A stretch of DNA of 64,000 bases from Kuafuiihalomonas sp050331295 (GTDB lineage: Bacteria > Myxococcota > Kuafuiibacteriia > Kuafuiibacteriales > Kuafuiibacteriaceae), in contig JBHJGZ010000006.1 of assembly GCA_050331295.1 (NCBI GenBank), positions 434,001-498,000 on the forward strand. The letters are read 5' to 3'. Shown here piece by piece: positions 1 to 7,766 of this stretch. The translations under genes and the position numbers were made by a program. Position 1 is the first letter of the stretch, and every line of letters begins with the position of its first letter. A model generated the notes under the pieces. That model was given only the letters and a program-made list of their open reading frames with translations. It was not told the origin of the DNA and ran no database searches.

Positions 1-129
1 GTTGGTCTTGGCGATCTTGCGGTCCAACGCAGCGAGCAGTTCTTGTTCGGCCCGAGGCCGGCTCGACCCAGACTCCGCGCCCGGGAACGCCACGACGCCG
101 AGGCCCACCACCAGGATCCATGCAGTCAT
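1..129 (-). CDS. fliO: FliO-like flagellar protein, N-terminal part (truncated by window)
   Basis: The frame starts with ATG at 129, one base after the fliN stop, and is open to the window edge (43 codons visible). The N-terminus MTAWILVVGLGVVAFPGAES is hydrophobic and looks like a signal peptide or membrane anchor; a charged, helical stretch follows (about residues 24-43). FliO is the small membrane component or assembly factor of the flagellar export gate and usually follows fliN in the order fliL-fliM-fliN-fliO-fliP. The call rests on position and the hydrophobic start. The typical FliO body lies outside the window, so another small membrane protein cannot be excluded. Confidence 0.55.
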   Translation of the reverse strand, partial: MTAWILVVGLGVVAFPGAESGSSRPRAEQELLAALDRKIAKTN

Positions 130-130
130 C

Positions 131-445
131 TCAGTCCCCTCGAAGACCCGCGATACGTTCGTGTGGGGCCACGATGTCCGTCAGACGCACCCCGAACTGA
201 TCGTTGATGACCACCGCCTCCCCTCGGGCCACCAGTTTTCCGTGGACCAGAACATCGAGGGGTTCGCCGGCCAGCTTGGTCAATTCCACCACCGAACCTT
301 GCGCCAACTGGAGGAGTTCCCCGATCTGAATGCGCGCTCGCCCGAGCTCCACCGACACCACCAAGGGAATGTCCATGACCCTCTCGAGACTCCTCGGCTC
401 ATCTTGCGGGTGGGGTTGAGAAGAATGTTCGGCTTCACCGGTCAT
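131..445 (-). CDS. fliN: Flagellar motor switch protein FliN
   Basis: FliN forms the lower part of the cytoplasmic C-ring with FliM and FliG and takes part in rotation switching and export docking. The 104-residue product carries one SpoA (surface presentation of antigens) domain covering most of its length. It begins around VMDIPLVVSVELGRARIQIG and continues through LAGEPLDVLVHGKLVARGEA to the conserved VINDQFGVRLTDIV. The N-terminal extension is short and acidic, as in short FliN proteins. The start codon lies inside the 3' end of fliM (11-base overlap), so translation is probably coupled; fliO follows directly. Its composition is closer to the GC-rich bulk of the window than that of fliM. 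Confidence 0.93.
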   Translation of the reverse strand: MTGEAEHSSQPHPQDEPRSLERVMDIPLVVSVELGRARIQIGELLQLAQGSVVELTKLAGEPLDVLVHGKLVARGEAVVINDQFGVRLTDIVAPHERIAGLRGD

Positions 446-1457
446 CTTGGTTCTCCGGGCTCGGCGTTGGTCGCCGGCCGCCTTGGTCGATATCGAGCCC
501 AGCCAGCCGCAGCGCCGTCATGCCGCGACTCTGGACCGGGTGCCCCGATAGTTTATGTATTCCTTCTACATAGCCCTTGATGGGCTTTGCAGAATCCTGT
601 TCCAATCGGATGGTATCGCCGACTTCGAGTGCCAACAGCTCCCCAACCGTAATCGAGGCTTGGCCCAGCTCGACGCGAACATCGACATCAATCTCAGAGA
701 TACCTACCTTTATAGCTGATGTCCAATGACCGTCTTCCTGATTACGATCCGTCTGTAATGCAGATGAAAGCATCGATCGTATCGGCTGTATGACGCCATA
801 CGGTATGAGGAGAGAGATCGTACCCTTTGTACTCGCTTCCAATTCTACTTCGTACGCGATGACAATCGTGACATCGGTAGGTGCTGCTACTGCAGCAAAC
901 TGTGGATTCCCCTCAGTGCGTATGTATTCAGGGGTGACGTCAACAATCGGTTCCCACGCCGATCTCAAGTCACTTAGCAAGGTGGACACCACCTGTTGAA
1001 TGAGCTTCAACTCGATGGAGCTATAGTCGCGGCTCTCGACTCGGTAACGAGCGCCGGCCCCACCGAAGACGAAGTCGACGAGACCGAACATCAAGGTCGA
1101 GTCCACCGAAACGAGGCAGGTGTTCCGGAGAGGCGGCATACGAAAGACGTTCAAGCATGCGGGGACGGAAACGCCATCGATGAACTCCGAATACTTGATG
1201 AGCTGTGTCGATACGTATGAGACGTCGACGGTCTTCCTGAACATGTTAAAAAATGAAAGCTGCATCAAACGAGCCAACCGCTGATTGAGTATTTCCAGCG
1301 TCGGCATACGACCTCTGATGATTCTGTCGTTACTCGTCAGGTCATAGGATCGAGCTTCGGCTGAAGATGCATCTTGCTTCTGACGCTTCTTCTGGTCGGT
1401 CTTCTTGACCGAGCTCATCAGGGCATCGACTTCATTTTGTGTGAGGATTCCGTCCAT
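435..1457 (-). CDS. fliM: Flagellar motor switch protein FliM
   Basis: FliM is the middle C-ring protein that binds phosphorylated CheY and FliG. The N-terminus MDGILTQNEVDALMSS is the conserved EIDALL-type CheY-P binding peptide. A CheC-like middle domain follows, with the FGGAGARY motif near residue 130. A C-terminal SpoA domain (about 250-320, ISEIDVDVRVELGQASITVG) ends in a basic, proline-containing tail. At 340 residues the length is normal. The gene is markedly AT-richer than its neighbours: hand counts give 59/120 G+C at 721-840 and 57/120 at 1201-1320, against 84/120 in fliI at 11281-11400. It lies five bases after fliL and overlaps fliN. Confidence 0.97.
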   Translation of the reverse strand: MDGILTQNEVDALMSSVKKTDQKKRQKQDASSAEARSYDLTSNDRIIRGRMPTLEILNQRLARLMQLSFFNMFRKTVDVSYVSTQLIKYSEFIDGVSVPACLNVFRMPPLRNTCLVSVDSTLMFGLVDFVFGGAGARYRVESRDYSSIELKLIQQVVSTLLSDLRSAWEPIVDVTPEYIRTEGNPQFAAVAAPTDVTIVIAYEVELEASTKGTISLLIPYGVIQPIRSMLSSALQTDRNQEDGHWTSAIKVGISEIDVDVRVELGQASITVGELLALEVGDTIRLEQDSAKPIKGYVEGIHKLSGHPVQSRGMTALRLAGLDIDQGGRRPTPSPENQDDR

Positions 1458-1462
1458 TTGCT

Positions 1463-1942
1463 CTACTGCGTCACGAACTCGGTGAGAAAGATGTCATAGG
1501 CCTCTCCGGTTGTGAGGATGTTATTTATTCTTTTGCGCAGATTCTCCCGAATATCTTCTTTTGCACGAGCGCCCTGGGTATCGGTGAGAGCAAGGCTCGA
1601 AAGGTACGAGATGGTGACGTCCCGAATCTTGGCATCTCGGTCCCTCACTTCCTCTTTCGTGGTCTCGCTGGATACCTCCGCCTTGATCGCGGCCTTCAGG
1701 TAGCGAGGTGAGCCCGGATCTCGGAGATTGATGGTGAAGCTTCCCACCTCCGCGGTGATCCCTGCACCTACAGTCGCTGGCTCCTGCGGCACATCGCTTC
1801 CCTCCAGTGGTTCCGCCGTGGAAGGTGCACTCGATCCGGCCAACAGCAACGCAGCGACCACACCGCCCAGAGTGAGGATGTTGGTACCAATGAGGATCGG
1901 AACCAGCAGCGACTTCTTGGGAGGTGAATCTTCCTTTGACAT
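1463..1942 (-). CDS. fliL: Flagellar basal body-associated protein FliL
   Basis: FliL is a bitopic inner-membrane protein that surrounds the stator and supports torque. After a short charged N-terminus (MSKEDSPPKKS) comes one membrane segment (LLVPILIGTNILTLGGVV), then a proline/glycine linker. The periplasmic domain follows, with the family pattern VGSFTINLRDPGSPRYLKAA and the late IRDVTISYLSSL and GEAYDIFLTEFV stretches. I chose the ATG at 1942 because it gives a normal FliL start; an in-frame ATG at 1993 would add 17 residues. Neither has a good ribosome binding site. It is the first gene of the minus-strand fliLMNO set and diverges from the sigma-54 activator gene. Confidence 0.92.
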   Translation of the reverse strand: MSKEDSPPKKSLLVPILIGTNILTLGGVVAALLLAGSSAPSTAEPLEGSDVPQEPATVGAGITAEVGSFTINLRDPGSPRYLKAAIKAEVSSETTKEEVRDRDAKIRDVTISYLSSLALTDTQGARAKEDIRENLRKRINNILTTGEAYDIFLTEFVTQ

Positions 1943-2255
1943 ACCTTTCACGGTCGGGCCGTCACCGACACGACGACCATAAGCAGTGTTCATGCCACCG
2001 ACGTTTCGGATGGAGGCAAAGGCTCCGGCCGTCGGAGATCCGACTTTTGCCCTGCGCTCCCGCTGTCAAACCGGTGACGAAGACGGAAATTTGACCCCGG
2101 GCTGATCTTGCACGACTCACGACGAGGGCCGAGAAGCCGATAGACGACTGCAGATGAAACTGACAGCGGTGGACGGCGCCTCGGAAAGGGACACTGACCG
2201 GATTGCCGTGACCTCCACTCGATGGTTTAACGTCAGAAGGTTGAAGGAAGGAAAC
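1943..2255. other. Divergent intergenic region between fliL and the sigma-54 activator gene
   Basis: This 313-base gap must hold the promoters of both fliLMNO and the activator. I see no convincing -24/-12 pair on either strand. The best forward candidate (GG at 2099-2100, TTGC at 2108-2111) has the wrong spacing. A TTGACA hexamer reads on the minus strand at 2069-2064, but no -10 box follows at 16-18 bases. A strong Shine-Dalgarno stretch (AAGGAAGG, about 2245-2252) precedes the GTG at 2256. No other element is supported. Confidence 0.6.
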
Positions 2256-3701
2256 GTGGTCAGCAGTGCTGAAGCCAAGTCCCGGAGCCTCAGTGTGCTC
2301 GTCATCGATGATGACGACTACCTTCGTCGATTCATCAGCCGCGGCCTGTCCCGGGTAGGTGTCCAAGCGGCCTCTGTAGAGGGGGGCGAAGCGGCGATTC
2401 AGCTTTTGAAGAAGCAGCGTTTCGACGCCGTGATTTGCGACCTGCATATGCCGGAAGTCGACGGCCTGGATGTGCTCCGATTCTCGTCCAGCGTCATTCC
2501 GAAGCCCCCATTCATCATGCTCACGGGGTACGGCTCGGTTGCCGTCGCGGTGGAAGCGATGAAGCAGGGCGCTGCCGACTTCCTCGAAAAGCCGATCGCC
2601 ATCGATGAACTCAAGGCCTCCATTCTCAACGCGGTCAACAAGGCCGAAGAACGGTCGCTGGCCTCGTCGACTCCATCGACGGGACTCGTTGGTTCACGAG
2701 TGTGGTTGGAGGGGTTCATCGACACGCTACGCCGATTGGCGGCCACCGACGCCACCGTATTGATCGAGGGCGAAACCGGAACCGGCAAGAGCGCCGTGGC
2801 TCGGGAGATATTCAAGCTCTCGAAGCGGGCCAAAGGACCGTTCGTCGAGCTGAACTGTGCTGCCATTCCCGACAACCTGATGGAGAACGAGTTGTTCGGG
2901 CACGTTCCAGGCAGCTATACTGGAGCTACCGGTCAAGACGGCAAGGTCAAGCAAGCCCATCGAGGAACACTCTTCCTCGACGAGGTAGGGGAACTGAAGC
3001 CCGAGTTGCAGGCAAAACTGCTTCATCTCCTCCAGGAACGGCGGTATGCGCCCATTGGAGCCACCAGCAGCGAGCAAGCCGACGTCCGTTTCATCGCCGC
3101 AACGAACCGCGACTTGCTCCGTGAGGTCGAAGCTGGCTCGTTCCGACAAGACCTGTATTTTCGATTGAACGTAGTGAGTCTGACCATCCCTGCGCTGAGG
3201 GAACGGCCCGATGATGTGATTCTTCTGCTCGACCACTTCAGCGATAAGGTCGCTCAACGTCTGGACGTAACACCTCCGATCTTTCACCCCGATTCTCAGG
3301 AACTCTTGAAGCGATACGATTGGCCGGGCAACGTTCGTGAATTGGAGAACTTGGTTGAGCGAACCGCGGTCATGTTTCCTCCGGGCACGGTCATCGAACC
3401 GAAAGACCTTCCTCAACGGGTGCTCGCCAATCAGCGGGGTCAAGTCCCAGATAGCGCGCCGGTGTTGATCGATCACCGTCATCCAGACACCTCATTCCCG
3501 GACAATGCCAAGGAAATGGACGAGAGTCTGGCTGAGGTCGTGAAGAAGTATGAGGCATCGCTGATACGTGCTGCCCTCGACCGGTGCGACCGAAACCGTT
3601 CTCAAGCCGCCCGATTCCTTCGTATGAAACGAACGACTTTGATCGAGAAGATCCGCAAGTTGGAGGCGGACGGCCTCCTGGACTCGCGCGCCGACAGTTG
3701 A
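2256..3701 (+). CDS. Sigma-54-dependent response regulator (NtrC/FlrC type)
   Basis: The product is a phosphorylation-controlled enhancer-binding protein that opens sigma-54 promoters. From the GTG at 2256 the protein has 481 residues. The receiver domain has acidic residues at 18-20, phospho-acceptor D62 and K112. The AAA+ domain has Walker A GETGTGKS (172-179), Walker B GTLFLDE and the RFIAATNRD sensor. A Fis-type HTH lies in the last 45 residues. The sigma-54 contact loop reads GSYTGA (219-224) instead of GAFTGA; the key T and G remain. GTG 2256 is preferred because AAGGAAGG lies just upstream; an ATG at 2154 would add 34 residues without similarity to a receiver. Its position between two flagellar operons suggests it controls them, like FlrC or FleR. 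No cognate kinase lies nearby. Confidence 0.93.
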   Translation: MVSSAEAKSRSLSVLVIDDDDYLRRFISRGLSRVGVQAASVEGGEAAIQLLKKQRFDAVICDLHMPEVDGLDVLRFSSSVIPKPPFIMLTGYGSVAVAVEAMKQGAADFLEKPIAIDELKASILNAVNKAEERSLASSTPSTGLVGSRVWLEGFIDTLRRLAATDATVLIEGETGTGKSAVAREIFKLSKRAKGPFVELNCAAIPDNLMENELFGHVPGSYTGATGQDGKVKQAHRGTLFLDEVGELKPELQAKLLHLLQERRYAPIGATSSEQADVRFIAATNRDLLREVEAGSFRQDLYFRLNVVSLTIPALRERPDDVILLLDHFSDKVAQRLDVTPPIFHPDSQELLKRYDWPGNVRELENLVERTAVMFPPGTVIEPKDLPQRVLANQRGQVPDSAPVLIDHRHPDTSFPDNAKEMDESLAEVVKKYEASLIRAALDRCDRNRSQAARFLRMKRTTLIEKIRKLEADGLLDSRADS

Positions 3702-3815
3702 CGCTTTGCTTGCCGAAACTTTGACGGTCGACGCTTCACCGACAGATCCAAACCAGCATCCCGACGCTTTTTGAACCGGAGCGGCCGGTCATCCAAGAAT
3801 CCGTCAGTGCCAGCA

Positions 3816-3831
3816 TTGGCATCACTCTTGA
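3816..3831 (+). promoter_or_regulatory. Possible sigma-54 -24/-12 element before the TPR-flgB operon
   Basis: TTGGCA (3816-3821) is followed by TTGA (3828-3831), giving the GG-N10 spacing of sigma-54 promoters. The -12 half has GA rather than GC. Transcription would start near 3843, only about two bases before the GTG at 3845, and would leave out the AGAGG that looks like its ribosome binding site. Location next to a sigma-54 activator favours it; sequence and leader length argue against it. Confidence 0.25.
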
Positions 3832-3844
3832 GAGGCGGATCAGT

Positions 3845-6103
3845 GTGGCGCGCTCCGACTTGATCATCTGGGCTCTTGCCATTGGGGTGACGAGTACTTC
3901 TGCGCAGGCTGCCCTTCCCCGGCAACTGATCGTGGTCGAGACCCCGACCGCGAAGACCAAGATTCAAGTCCAACATGAATTGGGGCATCGGGTAGCCCAG
4001 GTGAAGATTCAGGCGCCTCCGTCCGACATTATCGAAACACTGGAGTCTCAAACCGGAGCCTTTCTCATCTCTGTCCAACGAAGGTCCTATACCGACGGGG
4101 TCCTCGACCTTCTCTTCAAGCTTTCAGATGACTCCACTCAGATTCGCGTACGCCGGCTGAAGAGAGGTCGAGCCATGGCGTTCATACTCAGAGACCGGGC
4201 TCGACCGCCAGAGCTGGACCCCAAAGGATTCTTCAGCCGAGTTGCAGGTCTCTTGTCATTCGACCGCGTTCCCAGCGCCTTTCCGCCCGAGGCGGACGAT
4301 GCCCCGTGTCCCCGGGTGCAGGCCAAGCAGCTCTTGAAGGGATCTGCGTCTGCCTACCGACTCGAAGACCATCTGGACCGCATTGGCGATTCCGAGTGCG
4401 CCCACTACCTGACGGGACAACTCGCCGTTCTGGCGAGCCGGAACGGGTCGGATCTCAAACCCTTTGAATCCTGGGCCTTCCATTTCGATCCGAGAGAGCC
4501 GTGGAGACAATCTCGTCGCGCGTTCGCTCATACCGTTCTGGCGGCGGGGCACGTTCTGGCGCGGACCGGATACTTCCCCGAAGCCGAGGTCATGCTGACC
4601 TCGCCGGTGTTCCGGCCTCGTTCGCTGCGGGTCTATCAAGCCATCGCATTGAGCCAACTTGCGTTGGCTTCCCGAGATCACGAGGAGGTGGAGGCTCTCC
4701 TCGAGCCCGCGAGCGAACTCGTGCCGACGGACGAGCTAAACCTTGTGGTGGCCGAGCTCCGGGCTCGGACCTTCCTGGCTAGAGGCCTCCACGAGGAATC
4801 CATGTCGGTGATAGAAGCAGCTTCCGAGCGCCTTCGGTCGTTTCCGCCTATCTCCGGACATCTCTTCCTATATGGCGGCGACATCGCACTCGCAACCGAA
4901 CAGACGGCTCGAGCCGAGCGATTCTATCGACTGGCGAGCGAAGCCCGGACCGGCGCGGCGAAAAGCGCGGCTCTACTACGCCTGGGGGACCTTTCGGCCC
5001 GCGCGGGAAAACTGAGCGAAGCGCTCAAACGATATCACTCGGCAGAGATGGGAACGGCTTGCTTGAGAGCTCACAAGAAACTCCGACAACAGGTGTTGCA
5101 GTCGGCGAATGTCGAAGAGACAGAGCAGGTTCTGTCTCTCGCCGAACGGCGCCCTACATGTCCGACGGAAAGGCATCTCGCTCTGTACATGCTTTCCTTT
5201 CTGTATGCTCAGACTGGTCGACACCACGAAGCCGTCCCCCTCGCCGTCGAATGGAACCGACTCGTGCCGGAGGACTTCAGGAATGATGCAATCGCTCATT
5301 CGGTCCTTCAGGACGTCACACTGCACGCCGCGAGAAGCCTCGCTCGCCAAGGTGCTTGGCAGCAGCTGATCGAACTCTACGAAAACGAGCTCATCGATGC
5401 GAGTGAACAGCACGTATTGAAGGCGGAGGCGGAAAGCCTCATTGCCGATGCAATGCTCCAATTGGGCATGGCGAGCGCGGCAGCATCCAAGCTGAAAGCC
5501 CTCTTGGCACGAGGAGTCGAAAGACCAATCAAGGACGAAGCGGCGGCCTTGCTGGCGGAAGCCTACTTGGCAGCCGGTGACTTCTTTCGCGCTTCACTGG
5601 TTCATCGGTACTTCGAAGCGGAGCTGGGTAACAGTCCAGTGCGTTGGCGAGCCGAACAAGTCGCAGCCGAGGTCGACTTGGCTATGGACCGTCCCGAAAT
5701 GGCGCACCAACGAATGGTCAGCGCCGCGTCGATGACACCATCTGGTGACCCAGACTTTCATCGGCGATGGATCTTGGCCCGAGCTCTGATGAAGCAAGGA
5801 CAGCATGAAGCCGCGGCCCGGGAGTTCGATGAACTTCTGTCGGCACCATTTGCTCCTCACGTCCATGATTCGGGACCTCTGGTCGAAGCACTGTCCTCCT
5901 GCCTTCGCCGTGAGCTTGCATGCGCCAGAGGACTCTGGCCGAAGGTCGTCGCTTACGATTCCGGACTCATAACTCCGAGGCTGCGCTGGCAAGCGGCCCG
6001 GCAACAGATCATCGACGAACCGGCCCTCGATGATGACCTAACCCGAACTCTCTCCTCGGTCGCACAAAGCGTCCGAGCAAAAACGCCGAGACCTCGACCA
6101 TGA
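3845..6103 (+). CDS. Secreted TPR-repeat protein of the flagellar locus
   Basis: I do not recognise a named family. The 752-residue product begins with a cleavable signal peptide (about residues 1-22, ending TSTSAQA), so it probably acts in the periplasm. An N-terminal beta-rich domain (about 25-110) is followed by a long helical region of degenerate tetratricopeptide repeats (about 170-735), seen as repeated AxxxLxLGDLxARAGK and LLAEAYLAAGDFF patterns. Start is GTG with AGAGG upstream. The stop overlaps the next gene (ATGA), which in turn overlaps flgB, so it heads the flgB-flgE transcript. A role as a scaffold for rod or motor assembly is a guess from context. The only neighbouring genes are flagellar. 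Confidence 0.75.
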   Translation: MARSDLIIWALAIGVTSTSAQAALPRQLIVVETPTAKTKIQVQHELGHRVAQVKIQAPPSDIIETLESQTGAFLISVQRRSYTDGVLDLLFKLSDDSTQIRVRRLKRGRAMAFILRDRARPPELDPKGFFSRVAGLLSFDRVPSAFPPEADDAPCPRVQAKQLLKGSASAYRLEDHLDRIGDSECAHYLTGQLAVLASRNGSDLKPFESWAFHFDPREPWRQSRRAFAHTVLAAGHVLARTGYFPEAEVMLTSPVFRPRSLRVYQAIALSQLALASRDHEEVEALLEPASELVPTDELNLVVAELRARTFLARGLHEESMSVIEAASERLRSFPPISGHLFLYGGDIALATEQTARAERFYRLASEARTGAAKSAALLRLGDLSARAGKLSEALKRYHSAEMGTACLRAHKKLRQQVLQSANVEETEQVLSLAERRPTCPTERHLALYMLSFLYAQTGRHHEAVPLAVEWNRLVPEDFRNDAIAHSVLQDVTLHAARSLARQGAWQQLIELYENELIDASEQHVLKAEAESLIADAMLQLGMASAAASKLKALLARGVERPIKDEAAALLAEAYLAAGDFFRASLVHRYFEAELGNSPVRWRAEQVAAEVDLAMDRPEMAHQRMVSAASMTPSGDPDFHRRWILARALMKQGQHEAAAREFDELLSAPFAPHVHDSGPLVEALSSCLRRELACARGLWPKVVAYDSGLITPRLRWQAARQQIIDEPALDDDLTRTLSSVAQSVRAKTPRPRP

Positions 6104-6663
6104 CGACCATACTGGATCACGAGATACGACGCGAAGGGGGCCTTGCCCTTCGGGTCAATGGAAGCCTTCTTGCGGTTGGACGACGACCGGCGCTTGCAGA
6201 GCTGAATCCGGCTTTGCGGGGCGTCGCACTATCCGATTCGCCCGTTCTGGTCCAAGCAGAGCCACAGGACGCGAACCTCATCATCGAGCGAATCCATACC
6301 CTCGGACGCCGAAGTGAGATGCCGTCTCGAACCTGTCACACCGACGTCGATGCCGTCGTGCTCCTTGATGCGATCCATTCGAGCGGAGATGTCAAACCCG
6401 ACGCGCTGGGGAGCTGGGCATTGTTCAACGTTCACTGGTGGTCGGAAACGAAACAGAAGGAGCTCGCCGGGGTCTTGGAGGAGCTCGATGAAGGTCGACT
6501 TCACGGAAGACTCCGGCATGAGCGCATTCCTCGAGTCGTGGTGGCAATGTCCCCCGAACTCAAGAGCTCGAGGCTGATCCCGGTCCTGGACCAACGATTG
6601 AACTATTTCCACATATCGGTCTCGGAACATCGGGGCCGCGGAGGTAAACATGCTTCCTCCTGA
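6100..6663 (+). CDS. Degenerate AAA+ protein related to sigma-54 activators, no catalytic motifs
   Basis: The 187-residue product follows the AAA+ domain of NtrC-type activators along most of its length but lacks the working parts. PVLVQAEPQDANLIIERIH (48-66) lies where VLIxGExGTGKExxARxIH is expected, so Walker A is gone. SWALFNVH (105-112) replaces GTLFLDE, so Walker B is gone. KQKELAGVLEELDEGRL and RIPRVVVAMSPEL match QAKLLRVLQEGEF and DVRxIAATNRDL. LDQRLNYFHISVSEHRGR (164-179 area) matches DLYYRLNVFxIxLPPLRER. There is no GAFTGA loop, receiver or HTH. It overlaps the TPR gene by 4 bases and flgB by 14, implying coupled translation. ATP hydrolysis is unlikely; a regulatory or structural role is inferred. 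The homology is read by eye. Confidence 0.6.
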   Translation: MTTILDHEIRREGGLALRVNGSLLAVGRRPALAELNPALRGVALSDSPVLVQAEPQDANLIIERIHTLGRRSEMPSRTCHTDVDAVVLLDAIHSSGDVKPDALGSWALFNVHWWSETKQKELAGVLEELDEGRLHGRLRHERIPRVVVAMSPELKSSRLIPVLDQRLNYFHISVSEHRGRGGKHASS

Positions 6664-7015
6664 TGCCATCACGCCTTGGCTCGAGCGGGCCCTGGATCTA
6701 TCGGCGCATCGAGGCGCACTCCTCAGTGCCAACCTGGCCAACGTCGACACCCCGGGCTATACTCCCAGTGACCTCGACTTCGAAGCCCATCTTCGGGACG
6801 AGCTCCGCCACCGTGGCCACATCGGCCCTTCGCATACCCAGCCGAGTGGTCGACTTCGATTCGATACCGAGCCCTCGCTGGATGGAAACCGAGTCGATCT
6901 CGACACCGAGATGACCTTGGCGGCCGCGAACCGCACATTCTACCAGCTGACCACCGAGGTGCTGAACCGAAACCTGGGCCTGCTGCGATACGCCATCGAC
7001 GAAGGAGGCCGATAA
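6650..7015 (+). CDS. flgB: Flagellar proximal rod protein FlgB
   Basis: FlgB is a proximal rod subunit secreted through the flagellar export gate into the periplasm. The 121-residue product has the rod-family N-terminal motif ANLANVDTPGY (about 28-38), the middle basic segment and the C-terminal helix LTTEVLNRNLGLLRYAI. A good ribosome binding site (GGAGG, six bases upstream) sits inside the preceding gene. The stop overlaps the flgC start by one base (TAATG), the usual coupling of flgB and flgC. Confidence 0.95.
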   Translation: MLPPDAITPWLERALDLSAHRGALLSANLANVDTPGYTPSDLDFEAHLRDELRHRGHIGPSHTQPSGRLRFDTEPSLDGNRVDLDTEMTLAAANRTFYQLTTEVLNRNLGLLRYAIDEGGR

Positions 7016-7458
7016 TGGCGAACATTTTTGATGCCTTCACCCTCGCCGGCCGAGCGTTGTCGGTTCAACGAGCCCGACTGGACGTCGCGTCCAGCAATCT
7101 CGCCAACGCGCAAACCACCCGGACCGAACAGGGAGGGCCCTATCGTCGGCGCGACGTGGTTCTTCGGGAGACTCGAGAACCGGGTAGCTTCGAAGCGGTC
7201 TTGAGGGGCGAAGCGGACCGTGTCCGCTCGGTCGAAGTCGACCATGTTCGGGAAGATGCAGCTCCTCCACGATTGGTCTTTGAGCCAGACCACCCGGACG
7301 CGGACTCCAACGGATTCGTCGCATATCCGAACATCAACACGGTGGAAGAAATGGTGAACATGATCACCAGCATGCGAAGCTACCAAGCCAATCTCAACGT
7401 TCTCTCGGGTCTTCGCACGCTGGCCGAGCGCGCCCTTACCATAGGGAGGAACTTCTAG
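7015..7458 (+). CDS. flgC: Flagellar rod protein FlgC
   Basis: FlgC is a proximal rod subunit assembled after FlgB and FliE. The 147-residue sequence carries the N-terminal rod motif ASSNLANAQTTRTEQGGPYR (about 25-44) and the conserved VAYPNINTVEEMVNMI near residue 102. The C-terminal helix MRSYQANLNVLSGLRTLAER is also present. It is translationally coupled to flgB upstream and to fliE downstream (TAGTG overlap). This is the classical flgB-flgC-fliE order. Confidence 0.96.
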   Translation: MANIFDAFTLAGRALSVQRARLDVASSNLANAQTTRTEQGGPYRRRDVVLRETREPGSFEAVLRGEADRVRSVEVDHVREDAAPPRLVFEPDHPDADSNGFVAYPNINTVEEMVNMITSMRSYQANLNVLSGLRTLAERALTIGRNF

Positions 7459-7757
7459 TGATACCCATTCAAAGTCTAGGCGTTGAAACGATCCGGCCGC
7501 CCGACGAGTCGCAAACGAATCAATCCGACCAAGCGACTGGAGTGGATGGAAGTCGATCCTTCTCCAGCGCCCTCGAGGCGGTCCGGGAGAGCCTGGAGGA
7601 AGCCGAGGTCGCTTCGAGCGAAGCAATGGTCGGCGACGGTCAGATCCATACCGCGATGATCGCCATGACACGGGCCGACCTGACCTTCCGATTCGCAGCG
7701 CAGATGAGGAACAAGGTCGTAGAAGCGTACCGCGAGATGATGAGCCTTCAATTCTGA
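7458..7757 (+). CDS. fliE: Flagellar hook-basal body adapter FliE
   Basis: FliE joins the MS ring to the rod. The 99-residue product has the family's variable, polar N-terminus and the conserved helical C-terminus (IAMTRADLTFRFAAQMRNKV followed by VEAYREMMSLQF). The start is GTG, overlapping the last base of the flgC stop. FliF follows nine bases after the stop, as expected for the protein that bridges the rod and the FliF ring. Confidence 0.93.
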   Translation: MIPIQSLGVETIRPPDESQTNQSDQATGVDGSRSFSSALEAVRESLEEAEVASSEAMVGDGQIHTAMIAMTRADLTFRFAAQMRNKVVEAYREMMSLQF

Positions 7758-7766
7758 GCCGACGCG

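Noticed and set aside
2064..2069. TTGACA on the minus strand upstream of fliL
   Set aside because: No -10-like hexamer at 16-18 bases downstream; a single hexamer is expected by chance.
2091..2111. Possible sigma-54 element GGGCTGATCTTGC before the activator gene
   Set aside because: The spacing between GG and GC is 9 bases, not 10, and the -24 half lacks TGGCA.
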